Source: Tetrapyrgos nigripes (taxonomy: Eukaryota; Basidiomycota; Agaricomycetes; Agaricales; Campanellaceae). From it: a DNA stretch of 64,000 nucleotides. This document shows, in pieces, positions 35,294 to 47,770 of the stretch. Numbering within the stretch: the stretch's first letter is position 1; every line of letters begins with the position of its first letter. The notes below the pieces were generated by a model, which ran no database searches, had not been told where the DNA came from, and worked only from the letters and a program-made list of their open reading frames with translations. A program made the position numbers and the translations under genes. Where the stretch lies: NCBI GenBank assembly GCA_013368315.1, contig JAACJM010000197.1:1-64000 (forward strand), read 5' to 3'.

Positions 35294-36276
35294 ATGTACA
35301 TCGCTTCTTACATTACCACACCTTCACTCAATCCTTTACAAAAGCGGACTCGACCTCGCCACCTTATCAACACATGCACTATCGAACTCGAAGAATTCCC
35401 TTCCGATGACTCGGTCCCTCCTTATGCTATCCTCTCTCATCGTTGGGAGGAAGGCCAGGAAATATCATATGAAAAGATGGTCAAGTGTCAATCTGGTCTT
35501 ACCACTTGGCAATCCATTCGTTCCAAAAGTGGCTACAAGAAGATTGTAGCTGCTTGCAGGCAAGCACGTGAAGACAATCACACATACATCTGGATCGATA
35601 CTTGTTGCATCAACAAGGGAGACCACGGCCAACAATCGCAGGATATCAACTCGATGTTTGATTATTACAGAAATTCGGAGGTCTGTTATGTCTATCTTTA
35701 CGACTTCTATGATGGCGCAAGGTCTCTTGGAGAAAGTAGCTGGTTCTCTCGAGGATGGACATTGCAGGAGCTAATAGCGCCTTTGTCGGTGGAGTTCTTC
35801 GATGCAAAGTGGAAACGTTGCGGAGATAGAAAGACACTCTGTTCGTCTTTAAGCTATATCACAGGTATAGGAGTGGATATACTAAGATTCGGATATGGCT
35901 GCTACACGGTCCGAGTTGGCATCGCGGAGCGCATGTCATGGGCTATCGACAGGCAGACTACAAAAGATGAAGATCGAGCTTACTGTCTGTTGGGAGTGCT
36001 TGATGTCACAATGGAACCTCGGTACGGAGAAGGGGTAGAATCTGCATTTGAGCGGCTGTCGAAAGTCCTTCATGAATCTGATCGTTTTGCGAGGAGAATA
36101 CATCCCCAAGACTGGGCCAGACTTGATAGATCGGGTTTCCTACCGGACTCGTCGGGTACGCCTGCTCGAAGGACCAAGGTGAGTATTGTATAGCCAAATT
36201 CATCCCTTTTTTTATTCATATTACCCAGAACGGGAAATCCAAAGAACAGCCAGGAAGACATTGGAAGTATGAGTAG
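35294..36276 (+). CDS. HET-domain protein B, 310 aa, two exons
   Basis: Close paralogue of HET A. Start at ATG 35294 (MYIASYITTPSLNPLQKRTR). Exon 1 is 35294-36178, intron 36179-36228 (GTGAGT...CCCAG, at the same position as in A), exon 2 36229-36276. The HET motifs are all present: PPYAILSHRW, KIVAACRQARED, YIWIDTCCINKGDHGQQSQD, SRGWTLQELIAP, VEFFDAKW, RMSWAIDRQTTKDEDRAYCL and EPRYGEGVESAFERL. Compared with A, about 20 residues are missing between the CYVYL segment and GWTLQEL. A one-base insertion early in exon 2 (GGGAAATCC against GAGAATCC) changes the tail to NGKSKEQPGRHWKYE and ends it early. The core domain is intact, so it may still act; expression is unknown. Confidence 0.82.
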
Positions 36277-37545
36277 TGGGTATTGGGGAAAACATTGGTG
36301 GAGGAGGTTGAAGCTCCCAAGTCGTAGTAATGTGTAAAGTGGGCATGGACATTACTGTTCAAGATTGTATTACTATGATATAATGCAGTATACCTAAATC
36401 TGTGGATTGTAGTGTGTGTGTTTTGACTTGGTTTTGACTGTCACTTCCCCTCGTGAGACATTTTTCCCTAAAAGCCTACCGGAGCTGTGCGGCACATGTA
36501 CAACTTACTATTTATAATCAGGTACCTGGCCACCATCCGGTTTTTTCTGAAATTACAGCGCCGGAACTCACTCTTACTCTTCGATTTTGTGCTCGTTATA
36601 AAGTGTGGCTTCTTTCACATTGCCCGATATGACCGTTGGAACTGTGGAAACACATGTTGTGGAACAGCGAATATTTTCGCGACGCAAGTGCGAATTTTGG
36701 CCAAAACTGGGTACCTGGCCACTTGCTCTAGCCCAGCAACGGAAGAACCCGCTGAGATCATTCTAACTCATGTTATATATACTTTTTGCATATAGAACTA
36801 TGCTGGGTATAAAAAGTTGCGGAATGGTACAGTCGTCGTTGAGTTGCGCTCACCAGAAGTGTCGTTGTCGAGCGTGGGAAGCCCAATTAAGGAAAACGCG
36901 TCATTATGGAATTTCGGCCTCTCCTTTGACAGGTATCTCACGCACCAGTTACCGACGCTGAACAAACTCTTTCATCAGTGTGCACTGGTCGGTAATCCAT
37001 CTACCAGACATCCCAAAGCCAGACCAATGATCATAGAAAAGGAGATAATCGGCAAACGGCCAGCTTCCTGGTAGAAAATCAGTCCAGATTGAGTACAAGG
37101 CAGTTAGGTCATTACAGCTTTGGCACAGCTTGAGCCTCGTGCCATAAAACTCTGGGATTGTGAGCTACTCAGAATCAGGAACCTCAATCTCTATACCCTT
37201 GTCATACCCACTTCCTCGCTCTAAGCAATCATCAACTGTAATGTACTCATAGTACCCACGCGTGCTCTATCAATACGAACATTTTATGCTCGCCGTCAAG
37301 TCAGTCTTTGAGCCGTTTTACTCTCCCTTCGCGGACTGATATTTTGAAGACTCCGTTGCTTCTTTGCCTTGAGTCCACACTTGATCTATCCATATTTGAC
37401 TGCCTCTTTTGAGTTCAGTGGCTTCCTCATACAGTGGTCTGAAGTTCCGTAGCGTAGCACTTCTAGCATAGGTGTGTCGTCGTGTTCAAAAATAAAACAT
37501 CTATCACTAAACAGAAAAACCAGGAGCCACGGCTACAGTCAATCC
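36277..37545. other. Intergenic; right part is the upstream region of HET C
   Basis: No gene recognised to about 37080; GGTACCTGGCCAC occurs twice (36520, 36710) about 190 bp apart. From about 37085 the sequence matches the region upstream of HET D (from about 42050), e.g. ATTGTGAGCT and TCTAG.(A/C)TAGGTGTG, showing that C and D were duplicated together with their upstream DNA. Confidence 0.5.
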
Positions 37546-38484
37546 AGAAAGCCCATTATTCAAATACTCCCGACCTCATTGGTTTGTCAACACACTCACT
37601 GTCAAACTTGAAGAATTCCCTTCTGATGACTCAGTCCCTCCTTACGCCATCCTATCCCACCGATGGGTGAAGGGTCAGGAGGTATCTTATCAAGAGATGC
37701 TTGACTTCTGTGCATCTAATAAGGACATCAATATCAGTCACTCCATCAAAACTTGGGTTCTGCGTGGCCAGGCTCAGATGTGGACTCGCTGTCAATTCCA
37801 GAAAATTAGGGGTGCTTGCAAACAAGCACTTTGAGATGGGTATGGCTACATCTGGATTGATACCTGTTGCATCAACAATGGTGATCACAGCCAACAATCA
37901 TAGGATATCAACTCGATGTTTGATTATTACAAAAATTCAAGGGTCTGTTGTGTTTATCTTTATGACTACTACAATGGCGCAATAACAACTTTTGAGAAGA
38001 GTACCTGGTTCTCTTGAGGATGGACATTACAGCAGCTAGTGGCACTGCCATTGGTGAAGTTCTTCACTGTGACTTGGGGTTACTATGGAGATAGAGGAAT
38101 GCTCAGTTCGAGTATAAAGGTGATAACTGGTATATGAGAAAGTGTACTACTTGGAGACACACAAATTTCCCAGGTTGATATTGTGGAGCAGATGTCATGG
38201 GCAATCAGGAGGGAGACAACCAGAAAAGAAGACCAGGCTTACTGTCTTTTGGGATTGTTAGGGTTACAATGGAGCCTCGATATGGAGAAGGGATAGAATC
38301 TGCATTTGAATGGCTGATAAGGGCCCTTCATGAATGCCACCCTCATTCTTGGCAACTACGAATATTACCCTGGACTGGAAAAGAAATGATGCAATATCTC
38401 TTCAAATGCAACCAAAATGGAAGTGACAGTGACTATTTAGATTGGCCTGTAAGTTTGTCTAGCCAGCTACAGTCACTCTTGTGA
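37546..38484 (+). pseudogene. HET-domain pseudogene C
   Basis: Reads KLEEFPSDDSVPPYAILSHRW, an insert absent from A and B, then YIWIDTCCINNGDHSQQS, DINSMFDYYKNS, GWTLQQLVAL, MSWAIRRETTRKEDQAYCL and, after a one- or two-base loss near 38265, EPRYGEGIESAF. In-frame stops: TGA 37832 (Arg in paralogues), TAG near 37900, TGA 38015 (the R of RGWTLQ in paralogues) and TGA 38135. The start codon aligned with HET D is not ATG here. A GTAAGT donor near 38450 corresponds to the intron of the other copies. Not functional as HET protein. Confidence 0.85.
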
Positions 38485-41400
38485 ACAGCTCAAGAAACAT
38501 TGGCAGGTTGAGATCAATATTTGCTTGCCTGATGACACGGCGGTCAAGTGCGAGAGGGAGAGATCAATTACACAATGGATTTGGGACAGGTCTAGGCCCT
38601 TGGTGGTCACGTGGTCACATAGTCTACATTTACATTCTGGTTAGCTCTTCACCACAATCCATAGAGTGTGGCTCTGGTATAGCGATAACCAGCCCTTGGT
38701 CCACTCCAACAAAATCACCCTTTTTCTCACCCTTCTTCCCCTTCTCCCTCAGGCAACAGTACTTCCCCTCCCATTACCCCCCAGGCTCCAAGCCTCCCAA
38801 CCAACTCCCAACTCTCTTCATCATCACAGTGGAGTCATGATAGCAAGCAGGGATAAGGAGAATGCAGCCAGTACCCTTCAGTAACCCTACATTTATCTGT
38901 CCAAAGTTCCTCCCTGCTCTCCATCCATAGCAGGAAGTTTAGTGAGTCTTAATGTAGGGGTTTGATAAACATCTCAGGCTGGGTATACATATGAGGATAC
39001 AAAGGCAGATGGGAGACAAAATGAATGGATACTGTAGGTGCTGTCATGGGTGCAGGTTCATGGATATGGGACAGCTGTAGTTGAGGACATGGACGTGGGT
39101 ATATGTGTAGAAGTAGATTGTAGAGGAAGATGTAGACCCAGCCCAAGCTGTGGGTGTCTTGTCATGTGGACATGTTGTAGCAGGGACTCATGTCCCTCTC
39201 ATAGACTTTCCCTTTTATCTCTTTTCTCACTTGTCTTGCTATTCTCATGTTTTACACTCCTCATTTCCTTCAACTCCGAACTATCTACTTTCACCAACCC
39301 CTATCCATACATCTTCCTCTTCTTTCGATCGACTCCTCTTCTGACGTCCTATCTAAACCCGACGTGTCCGTCCCGTCCCTCGCACCGCGCCTTGAGCAAG
39401 TGTGTAGGGTTTGGGGCCCCTTTGTTGTGTTGTACCTTCGTCAGACGGTTCTCCGACACTGACGGTGGACCTAGAGACGTTGGAAGGATAGATCCTCTTT
39501 GTTTTCAATATGGGCACTGTACTTACTTGAGATCCGGACTTCACAGGCTCTGAGCCTTCTTTTCTTCTTTTATTTAAAACGTCGTCTAATACTTACTCGC
39601 TTCCCTTTTATACCTTACGATTTCCCTATTGACAACTTCTCCTCTCTAAAACACTATCATTCTTTTCTTTAACTCCTTTTAGTTACATTTGTACCTACGA
39701 CAGGCACCGGGACGCGTAGTATATAGCTACGTTGTGTAGATAGAATTCATCTCTCTTTTTCTGCCTAATTCCCGAGCCCTAAGTCTTGAGCCAGAGCCCA
39801 CTTTGATCCCTGAGCCCTTCTACTTGTAACCTGAGCCTGATCCTTCACGAAATCTTATCTGAGCCTTCCCTTCACTTGCGCGTCTATGGGTCGCTTAGCC
39901 AACGCGCTTTGCTGTCACGTGTCCGTATCTCTTCTCTCTTACTCACCATCACCGAACTTGACTGAATACTCCCGTGTCTTCTGCTAGACACGCATCTCTG
40001 TTATAATGTATATGTAGTTGAAGGTGTAGTACAGTGTGAATGGACGATCTGCAGGTATACCGTACCAGACGCATACATATAAATAGTGATGCACTGAACA
40101 ATGGGGATGTGGGCACAAGGTTTAGGTGTAGGCTGATGAGGGTGTTATGTGGATTAAGATAGAGAGGCATGTGGGCTTGGGTGGATAGGCATAGCATAGG
40201 TGTGGGAGTAGCTGTTGGAATTTGGTGCATAGGGTGTAGGTGTAGGTGCGTGTACAAAGGTGTAACAGTGCTGCAATGATTGAGAGAATGACCTCTAGAT
40301 GCAACTGGTGTATAAGCTGGGCACTGCCAGGCTGATGCCAGACTAGATGATGGTAGTTGGTGGGTTGTCGTTTAGCATAGTAGCATGAGAGAAGTGGAAA
40401 GAAGTGAGAGAGGGAACAAAATTGATAGTGTATTGATAGTGTAGAAGGAAAAAGGACAGATACAGTCAGTCAGTAACAGAGAAAACAGCAATGGAAGGCA
40501 CAAAGACTCACAGTGTACCCTGGAAAGCAGCTAGAAACCCATATGCAATCATCTGTCTTTGTCTCCTTGACCACAGGAAGATCCAACTGTACTGCAGTAG
40601 AAGGGTCAGAGTCAGTGTTAACCCCTGTGTAAGCAAGAAAGGTGAAATGAGGGTATGTAAAATGACGTAGCATACTGTAAAAAACTACAAAAGGAAAGAA
40701 ACAACATGTAGCATACAACACTGAAGGAAGCAAAAGGAGAGTAAAGGCCCAAGACTCACTCACCAGCTGAGTTAAAAAAAGCTTCAGATCTTCTTGCAAT
40801 GAATGTGTGAGCTTGATACTTGTCAGCTCCAAAAAGTCCAACAACCATAAGGCTGTGGGAGCACATCAGATACATACAATTGTAAGAAAAGGAACAGACA
40901 CACACTGTAGGCTCAAATGTGGATGTAGGTGTAGAGGTAGGAAGGTAGATGTAGACAGTGCTGAAGTGAGCGTGGGCATGTATGACATAGGTCTACCATA
41001 TGAATACATGCTGGATGATCAGGATGTGGGTGTAGGTTGTAGCCCTACAAGGGCATCATGTAATGTGTGGGTGTTGCAGGCATAGCCCAAGCTGGGAGCA
41101 TGGTGTAGGGGTGTGGATGTGTAGGTGTAGGCACTGTTGGTTGTTGGTAGATTGTCGATGTGGAATTGTAGGTGTAGGCTTTATGCAGGTGTGGTGAATG
41201 ATTGCTAGTCTTGACCAAGGCATAGGCTGAGTGCTGTCCAGAACTGTCATAAGAGAGAAATGAGAGAGGGAACAAAATGAGAAGGTATGGGAGAAGGAAA
41301 GGAAGGAGACGTATACAGTCAGCAATGAGGGAAACATCAGAGGAAAACACAAATACTCACTGTACAGCCTGGAAAGTAGTAGAGTGGATAGTATCCACAA

Positions 41401-42449
41401 CCCATGTTACGTCTGTGTCTGCTCGTTCTTGTGAAGGGCCAACAGTACTGCATACACAAAAGGAAAGATTAGAGCCAGTGTTAGATAGAGTCCAAGCAAG
41501 CAAAGTGCTTGATGAAACTGAGGCTGGATGGAAAGACATGGAACTCATGGAGCAGATAAAAAGTACTAGGGGGAAGAACTGGAGAGTAAAAGCCCAAGGG
41601 ACACACCAGCGAAGTTATAACCATCACTGCTGTGTCAATCCATGAGCTGCCTGCTTCATACATGACCTCTCTGCCAAAACCTGATCCTACAGCTCTTCCA
41701 AAAAAGTATAGCCAGAAAGTGATATTCTGAGCTTTGAGGGCATCATGTGTGCAATGGGCAGTTGGTTGTCATGGTTTGAGGGTGGTCACAGTGTGACATC
41801 TGCTTCTATACCACTGGCTAGGAGAAGCCTTTGGGCAAAATCATACACACCCACCAGTATTACTGTGAGTGGAAAAGGTTCTAATGTCAATGAAATGGCA
41901 CAAGACGATCCAGCAGTGATGAACTGTATACTGCTGTTCAATGTTGTCAACGACTCGTGCAAGAATTAATTTGAAAACTACTGCTATTTTGGACCATCCT
42001 ATCACCGTCAGTGAGCATCGACACCCTTTTCTGTGAGAAAAGTGTGAAGCAATACCACAGCTTTAGCACAGCCTGTGTCTGTGCCTTTTCCCATAAAATT
42101 ATCAGATTGTGAGCTCCCTGTGTACCCACTGATTTCCCTTCTATGTCCTCAACCTGGCCACAAACCAAGCATGTTGGTGCCCACTGGCTTCGCAATCCTC
42201 AGTATTTGAACCTGTTGTAGTATATCAACTACCATCTCACCTCCAATCTCAGGTCAGTGTTTGAGTCATTTCACTCTTCATTCACTGACCCATATTTGTC
42301 AGTTGGATTCCCTTTCTCCTTTTCCTAGTGCCTGAAACACATCATCCTTCCTTTGAAAGTTCAGTATCTTCTTCATACCATAATCAGAAGTTTTGTAGCA
42401 TTTCTAGTCTAGGTGTGCCATTGTCTTCAACAAATATTTCAATAAGCTA
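38485..42449. other. Repetitive intergenic region with a direct duplication
   Basis: No recognised gene. GT/GTAGGTGT-rich sequence (about 38960-39130, 40030-40260, 40910-41180) gives Thr/Pro/His-rich open frames on the minus strand that I consider compositional. Two diverged direct copies lie at about 40385-40700 and 41240-41520: both hold GAGAGAGGGAACAAAAT, ACAGTCAG(T)CA, and a minus-strand splice pair around a short exon (AGCCTGGAAAG or ACCCTGGAAAG next to ACTCAC). They may be remains of a duplicated multi-exon gene of unknown family. From about 42050 the sequence is the upstream region of HET D. Confidence 0.5.
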
Positions 42450-43629
42450 ATGAGAAAGCCAAGAGCCATGGCTATGGTCAATCCAGAAAGCCCACTATTT
42501 AAGCGCTCCAGACCTCGTTGGCTCGTCAACACATGCACCGTTGAACTTGAAGAATTCCCTTCTGACAACTCAGTCCCTCTTTATGCCATTCTATCTCACC
42601 AATGGGTGGAGGGCCAGGAGGTATCCTATTGAGAGATGCTTGACTTCTGTGCATATTATGCTATCAGTTGGTCCATTGAACCTTGGACTCCACCCTCAAC
42701 TTGGATTCCACCCTCCGAGAAATGGAGGAATTTCCTTTGTGAGTTCCAGGAGGAGAAGGAGGGCTCATATTGGAAGAATGTCCTTTGCAATATGCTGCAG
42801 GAAGAAATCGAACCTTGGGCAGCTTGGGCAGCCCCCTCCCCGACTTGGAGGATTCTCCCTCGCGGTTTGCAGGAGGAGGAGGAGGAGAAGCATATTACTT
42901 GCAAGCAGAAGACCAGATTCTCAAAAATTATGGCCACTTGCATACAAGCACATCAAGATGGGTATGACTACATCTGGATTGATACCTGTTGCATCAACAG
43001 TGGTGATCACAGCCAACAATCACAGGATATCAACTCGATGTTTGAGTGTTACAAAAATTCGGGGATCTGTTATGTCTATCTTTACAACCACGATGACTAT
43101 GACCATGACCACAATGATGACAATGACAACGGCTACTCCTACATTTTCAGCTTTCTTGAAACAAGTAGCTGGTTCTCTTGAGGATGGACATTACAGGAAT
43201 TGCTGGCACCTCCATTAGTGAAGTTCTTTAATAAAGAGTGGAGATACTGTGGAGATAGGAATGGAAAGGAACTCGAACTGATGATAGAGAGGCAAACTGG
43301 TATTCCAAATAGCATCTTCCTCGGAATTAGGAGCATCGAAGATGTCAGTATCACAGAGTGGATGTCATGGGCTATCAACAGGGAGACAACCAAAGAAGAA
43401 GACTGAGCATACTGTCTATTAGGACTGTTTTGGAGTTACAATGGAGCCTCGATATGGAGAAGGGGTAGAAACTGCTTTTGCAAAGCTGTTGGGCATCCTT
43501 CAGGAGCGCTACACTTACAATCAGGAACTACGACAAGTACCTAAGACTGGGAAAGAAATGATGGATTACCTTTTCAAGCGCAATGATGAGGCCATTAACA
43601 TAGCCCATTGGTTGTCATATGTAAGTTAA
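42450..43629 (+). pseudogene. HET-domain pseudogene D
   Basis: ATG 42450, then KRSRPRWLVNTCTVELEEF, VPLYAILSHQW, a TGA at 42630, and a long insert between the first and second HET motifs with repeated Trp/Glu-rich phrases (about 42636-42900). After that come YIWIDTCCINSGDHSQQSQD, an Asp-rich stretch (DDYDHDHNDDNDN), a TGA at 43179 (R of RGWTLQ), GWTLQELLAP, MSWAINRETTKEED, a TGA at 43404 (R of DRAYCL), and an extra T near 43430 before EPRYGEGVETAF. It ends at a GTAAGT donor at about 43621. The two later TGAs fall on arginine codons of the paralogues. Closest to pseudogene C. Not functional. Confidence 0.87.
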
Positions 43630-44568
43630 TCTGGCCAGCTTCAGTTGTTGTGTGAAGAACTCAGTGGTATTACAGCATGATGACGGTATACCAGCGGCAT
43701 ATGAGCCAGTGATCATGGGACATACATCACACGAAGAGTGTCAAGATGTATTGTCAGTCTGGATACTACTATTTAGGTGACTTTGTAAGACTACTCAGTA
43801 ATACTCATATTAGGTACTAGGTAATGATGTGCTTATTATACAAAGAACTCATCAGTGCTTCGTATGGCAAGTTACGAGGCCCTTGTTCATGTAGACATTG
43901 GGTAGCACTGTCAATGATCCTAAACATATAGCACTCCCACCATTTTCTTTCTTCCATCATCTGCAGTTAGTGTCAAATGGAGTCCAAGCAAGCAAAGAGA
44001 AAGCCTTGACTGGATGATGGTGGTTCGGGAGTTGTTTTGGGAGACATCCATTCCTGGCGGTGCTTACTTGGTGCTTACGTTCCAGCTCCCGCGCAAGTGT
44101 ATTTCTCAGTGAAGAACTGGTGAAGAATATGTATTCGGATTCCCCATCATCTAGACGGGAAGCGATGAGGACTCGTATCACTGTCTGGAATCATTCTGAC
44201 GAGTGATTGATCAAGGATGCTGGTCGTAGTCGCACGCAAATCCACTACATGCCGTGTTACTTACTCTGACGTCTGAACAGGGACTTCGACAGCTATCTTT
44301 TTAGAGTAAAGTGGATGCATCTTCTGGGACAGAGTCACCCAGTTAGTAAAAACAGTGTACTCATCACTCATTTGAAGTAATTGCACTTATTATCCATATC
44401 CATGAGCCTACGAAGCAGGTACAAGTCTCGTTCACGAATCGCATACTGAGCAAGTAAATGGTACCACTCGTAGATATATACTATACTAATATTCAAAGAG
44501 TCCAACAGTCAGCTGCAGTCTGTATCTTTCTGGTAACGTATGTAATAGCAAAACACCACTGTAAGTGT
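43630..44568. other. Intergenic, with a copy of dispersed repeat R2
   Basis: No gene recognised. R2 copy 2 lies at 44008-44101. GGCAAGTTACGAGGCCC near 43868 resembles the ends of the 1.5-kb TIR element family. Confidence 0.45.
44008..44101 (+). repeat. Dispersed repeat R2, copy 2
   Basis: Matches 5853-5953: GACTGGATGATGGTGGTTCG ... CAGCTCCCGCGCAAGTGTA, with a 20-bp difference in the middle. Confidence 0.7.
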
Positions 44569-45743
44569 CTAAAGAACATAGCTCATCGATACGGGCACCG
44601 AGCTGACGACAGAAGTCGTTGCGACAGGTGCGGAGCTAACTATGGAGGTTGTTGCCACAGGTGCAGAGCTGACGATGGAGGTCGTTGCGACAGGTGCGGA
44701 ACTAACGATGGAGGTTGTTGCAACAGGCCTGGAGCTAACGATGGAGGTCGTTGCAATGGGTCTGGAGCTGACGACAGATGTCGGGACAGTTACCGAGCTC
44801 ACGACACCCGAAGAAACTGGATAGCCAATGGAAGGTACTACAATACTGGTGACGCCGGTGGATTCTGGCTGGCAAGGAACACTGGTAGTAACCTGGGAGG
44901 GAGAGGTTCCAATAACAGTAGTAAATGGACGGCTAGCAGAGGATTCGATGACGACAGAAGTTGTTGGGACAGCTACTGAGCTGAACACACCCGGAAATAC
45001 TGGATAGCCAATGGTAATGGCGGGTTCTGAGTGGCACTGGCAGTGAACTTCGCTCGTGGTATCCTGAGAGGCGGAAGTTCCAATAACGCTAGTAATTGGA
45101 CGACTAGAAGGGGTTACAACGACGACAGAGGTCACTTGGACAGGTGTTGAGCTGACGACACCCGATGACACTGGATAGCCAATGGAGGAAATTATGACGC
45201 TGGTGACACCGGTGGGTTCCGAGCAAGTAACATTGGTGGTACCCTGGGGGGCGGAGGTTCCGATAACGACAGAAGTCGTTGCCACAGCTATCGAGCTCAC
45301 GACACCCGAAGAGACTGGATAGCCAATGGGGGATACTACGACGCTGGTGACGCCGGTGGGTTCCGAGTGGTAAGGAATGCTGGTCGTAACATGGGAGGCG
45401 GAGGTTCCGATAATGCTAGTAAATGGATTACTAGCGGATGATTCAACGGCGATGCTCGTGACAGGAACACTAGCAGAGGATCTAACGACACTGGTGAATG
45501 CACTACTAGCCGAGGAGTCAACAACCACGCTCGTGACGGTGCTGCCAGCAGAGGACCCAACGACGCTCGCGATGGCACTACTGGCAGAGGATACGATGGG
45601 ATTAGCTAGTGGGATCTGAAGTTCCAGACCAATCAATTAGCCCAACTAAAAACTGGAGAAACAATTTTTGTACTTACAGCATTGACAGAGGCGAGGTTGA
45701 CTGCCAACCCAATGAAGGCGATGGTAGCAGTAATGGATTTCAT
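44569..45743 (-). CDS. Secreted Ser/Thr/Val-rich repeat protein, 370 aa, two exons
   Basis: Exon 1 (45743-45678) encodes a 22-residue N-terminus, MKSITATIAFIGLAVNLASV followed by NA, a clear signal peptide. A 62-nt intron (45677-45616, GTAAGT...TTCAG) separates it from exon 2 (45615-44569, TAG stop). The mature part is almost wholly low-complexity. Four long diverged units contain SxxIGYPVSSGVVSS, TSVV, SASRPFTSVIGTS and TTSV.C, and each unit ends in a Cys/Pro-bearing link. A C-terminal array follows with about six 11-residue units of the type SSAPVATTSIV. The composition suggests a heavily O-glycosylated, mucin-like secreted or wall protein. I see no GPI-anchor signal: the last residues are SVPVSMSYVL. 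The frame is open over more than 1 kb and keeps many CpGs, unlike the transposons nearby, so I treat it as a living host gene. Function unknown. Confidence 0.75.
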
Positions 45744-47574
45744 GACCAAAGGCGTAATGTAGAGAGGAGGAGAGTAAAGGACGAAAAAAGAAAGGAGGAT
45801 ACCTGAGGGGATGCCTAACGATGTCCTTGTGGCGTCGATCTTTTAAGCACATCCAACTGAAGAAGTCGTCGTTTCGAAGGCCACTTTTCGCCGTCTGCTG
45901 TGAGATTGTTTTAGTTATTCGCCTTCATGTGCCTCTGGGCCAGCTCCGCAGCACATTCAGTGTTATGCCGAGAAGGATTTTCCGCAGCACAAAACATAGC
46001 TCTATGTATAACGGGGGATGTATTGATCAGTACTTCGGAATTGCGGAAATATGAGCAGTAAGTCCTAGTCGAGTCCAGTATCTGTTTATTATCGCTGAGG
46101 GGCGTTTGAGGGCAAGTACGAGGGCCTGCAAGACAACTGTCCATGCTGAAGGCATCAGTGAAGAAGGGTTTCAAACCGAAAGCGACAGGACAAGGGCACG
46201 TTTGAATTGGCTTACAGACTTTCACAATACGGCGACGACATACCGTTCATATCACGTTGAAAGCGGGTGTACAACTTGGGTTACCTGCTACATCAGTTCA
46301 TCTGACATGTGCCAAAATCAGAGCCCATTTGTTCTGGAGTGAGTAAGCATGTCAGTATAGGAATACGGTCACCTTGGACGCGATAACTTACAAAAGGATG
46401 ATTAGGAACATTGAGTAAGAGCCCTTGAGGGTAAGATAAAACGACTGAAATTAACGGCGCTTTCAGGGCGGATCTTACTTGAACTGGATGAGCGTGAAGT
46501 CTCGGTAGACCAGAGTCGCGAACTCGACCGTACGTTGACGAGGGTTGCAGGCCGGAGTTTCATGGCCTTCTGAGGCAGTTCCGAAGAAGAGGAGGTATGC
46601 GAAACCCGTTCCGCACAAGTGATATGCATGGAGTATACACGGTCGTGCATGAAAAAATTCACCGACCAGTCTATATCAACTCTTGGCCCTAGCCCGGATA
46701 ATACACTCCTCCTCCTCCTCCTATGACACTTACTGAGGAGGAATGCGACAATAAAGTAAATAAAAGCGCGTGAAATTATTCAACAGGATTGGAGCACGCT
46801 CCATCTTGGCTTGAGTCGCTGTATCACTCACAAAGTATCACTGTAACAACCCGGGTTAACTCTGGTCCTGTTTGCACCAGTCCCAATCAAACAATCCTAA
46901 ATTCCTCATGTTTACTTCTAGATACATTCCTAAGACGCGTAGCATGTTCCAGATTTTGATCGACTTTTACCACCGCTGACAAGGATGTATAACTTTGCAG
47001 GATTTTCTTGGGAATTTCGATTCTTGAGGGGCCTATGTAGGCCCCAGAAAGGGTCTATACGGAGCTTGGGGTACAGAGGACCATAGTCGTCTTCTTGGCG
47101 CTTTCGTGGCCAACCAAGAGCGAGTGGAAGTAGGTGTGGGGGTCGTCGTCAACCACGAAGCTGAAGCAACAAGAATGACGTGGACCTAACACGTGATTTA
47201 TAGACCAGAGTCTTTGCCCCTTTTCCAGCAATATCGCCAAAACATCGTTAACCACTCTAACAACATTTCGCTAGCACGCCACCTTCGGGGACGCCATTCA
47301 CGATACGAAACCGGTGAAGTGGTAGAATGCTTAATGCCATAATGGGCGCTCATTGATAGTTTGTAGAATTGAGTTATGTACGGTACGACGAGATCACGAC
47401 GAACAAATGTAATGTAGACTCTTCCAAATTGTAATGCGTTGGAATATTAGCAGGTTCAATATCCAGACCAGCAACAAGGCTTACCATTGGAATGGAGATA
47501 GGATCAATATCATTCATCAGGTTGATTCAAGACCATTCGAGTAAGATTTGACCAGTAGGTCTATGAAGTGGTTG

Positions 47575-47609
47575 TAGACCAACGCTAACGCGTGGCGAGT
47601 ACGAGGCCT
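47575..47609 (-). repeat. GGCCTCGTA-family end
   Basis: Core CAACGCTAACGCGTGGCGAG then TACGAGGCC, like the right end of the element at 23054-23088. Related copies at 50129-50165, and inverted at 55999-56033 and 60951-60984. Confidence 0.6.
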
Positions 47610-47619
47610 CAAGTCCGTA

Positions 47620-47770
47620 ATGTGGACGACGTTGAGACGGCGTAGTTATGAGACGTTGGGCAGCAAAAAATAAACGACGTTGGGCCATAGTGGAGAGACG
47701 AGAAGCTGCAATAGATAAACAACGTTGAGCTGTAGCCAATAGGCAGAATTGACCTGTAATCAATATCCGG
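47620..47770. repeat. Degenerate minisatellite
   Basis: Imperfect tandem units of roughly 25-35 bp around CGACGTTG(A/G)G, e.g. AAACGACGTTGGGC and AAACAACGTTGAGC. Unit boundaries are too eroded to fix by eye. Confidence 0.5.

Noticed and set aside
39038..39553. 171-codon plus-strand frame
   Set aside because: Composition changes along its length, it crosses the GTGTAGG tract, and it has no motif; probably chance.
44458..44979. Plus-strand frame rich in RCDRCGAN-type repeats
   Set aside because: Antisense shadow of the repeat array of the secreted protein on the minus strand.
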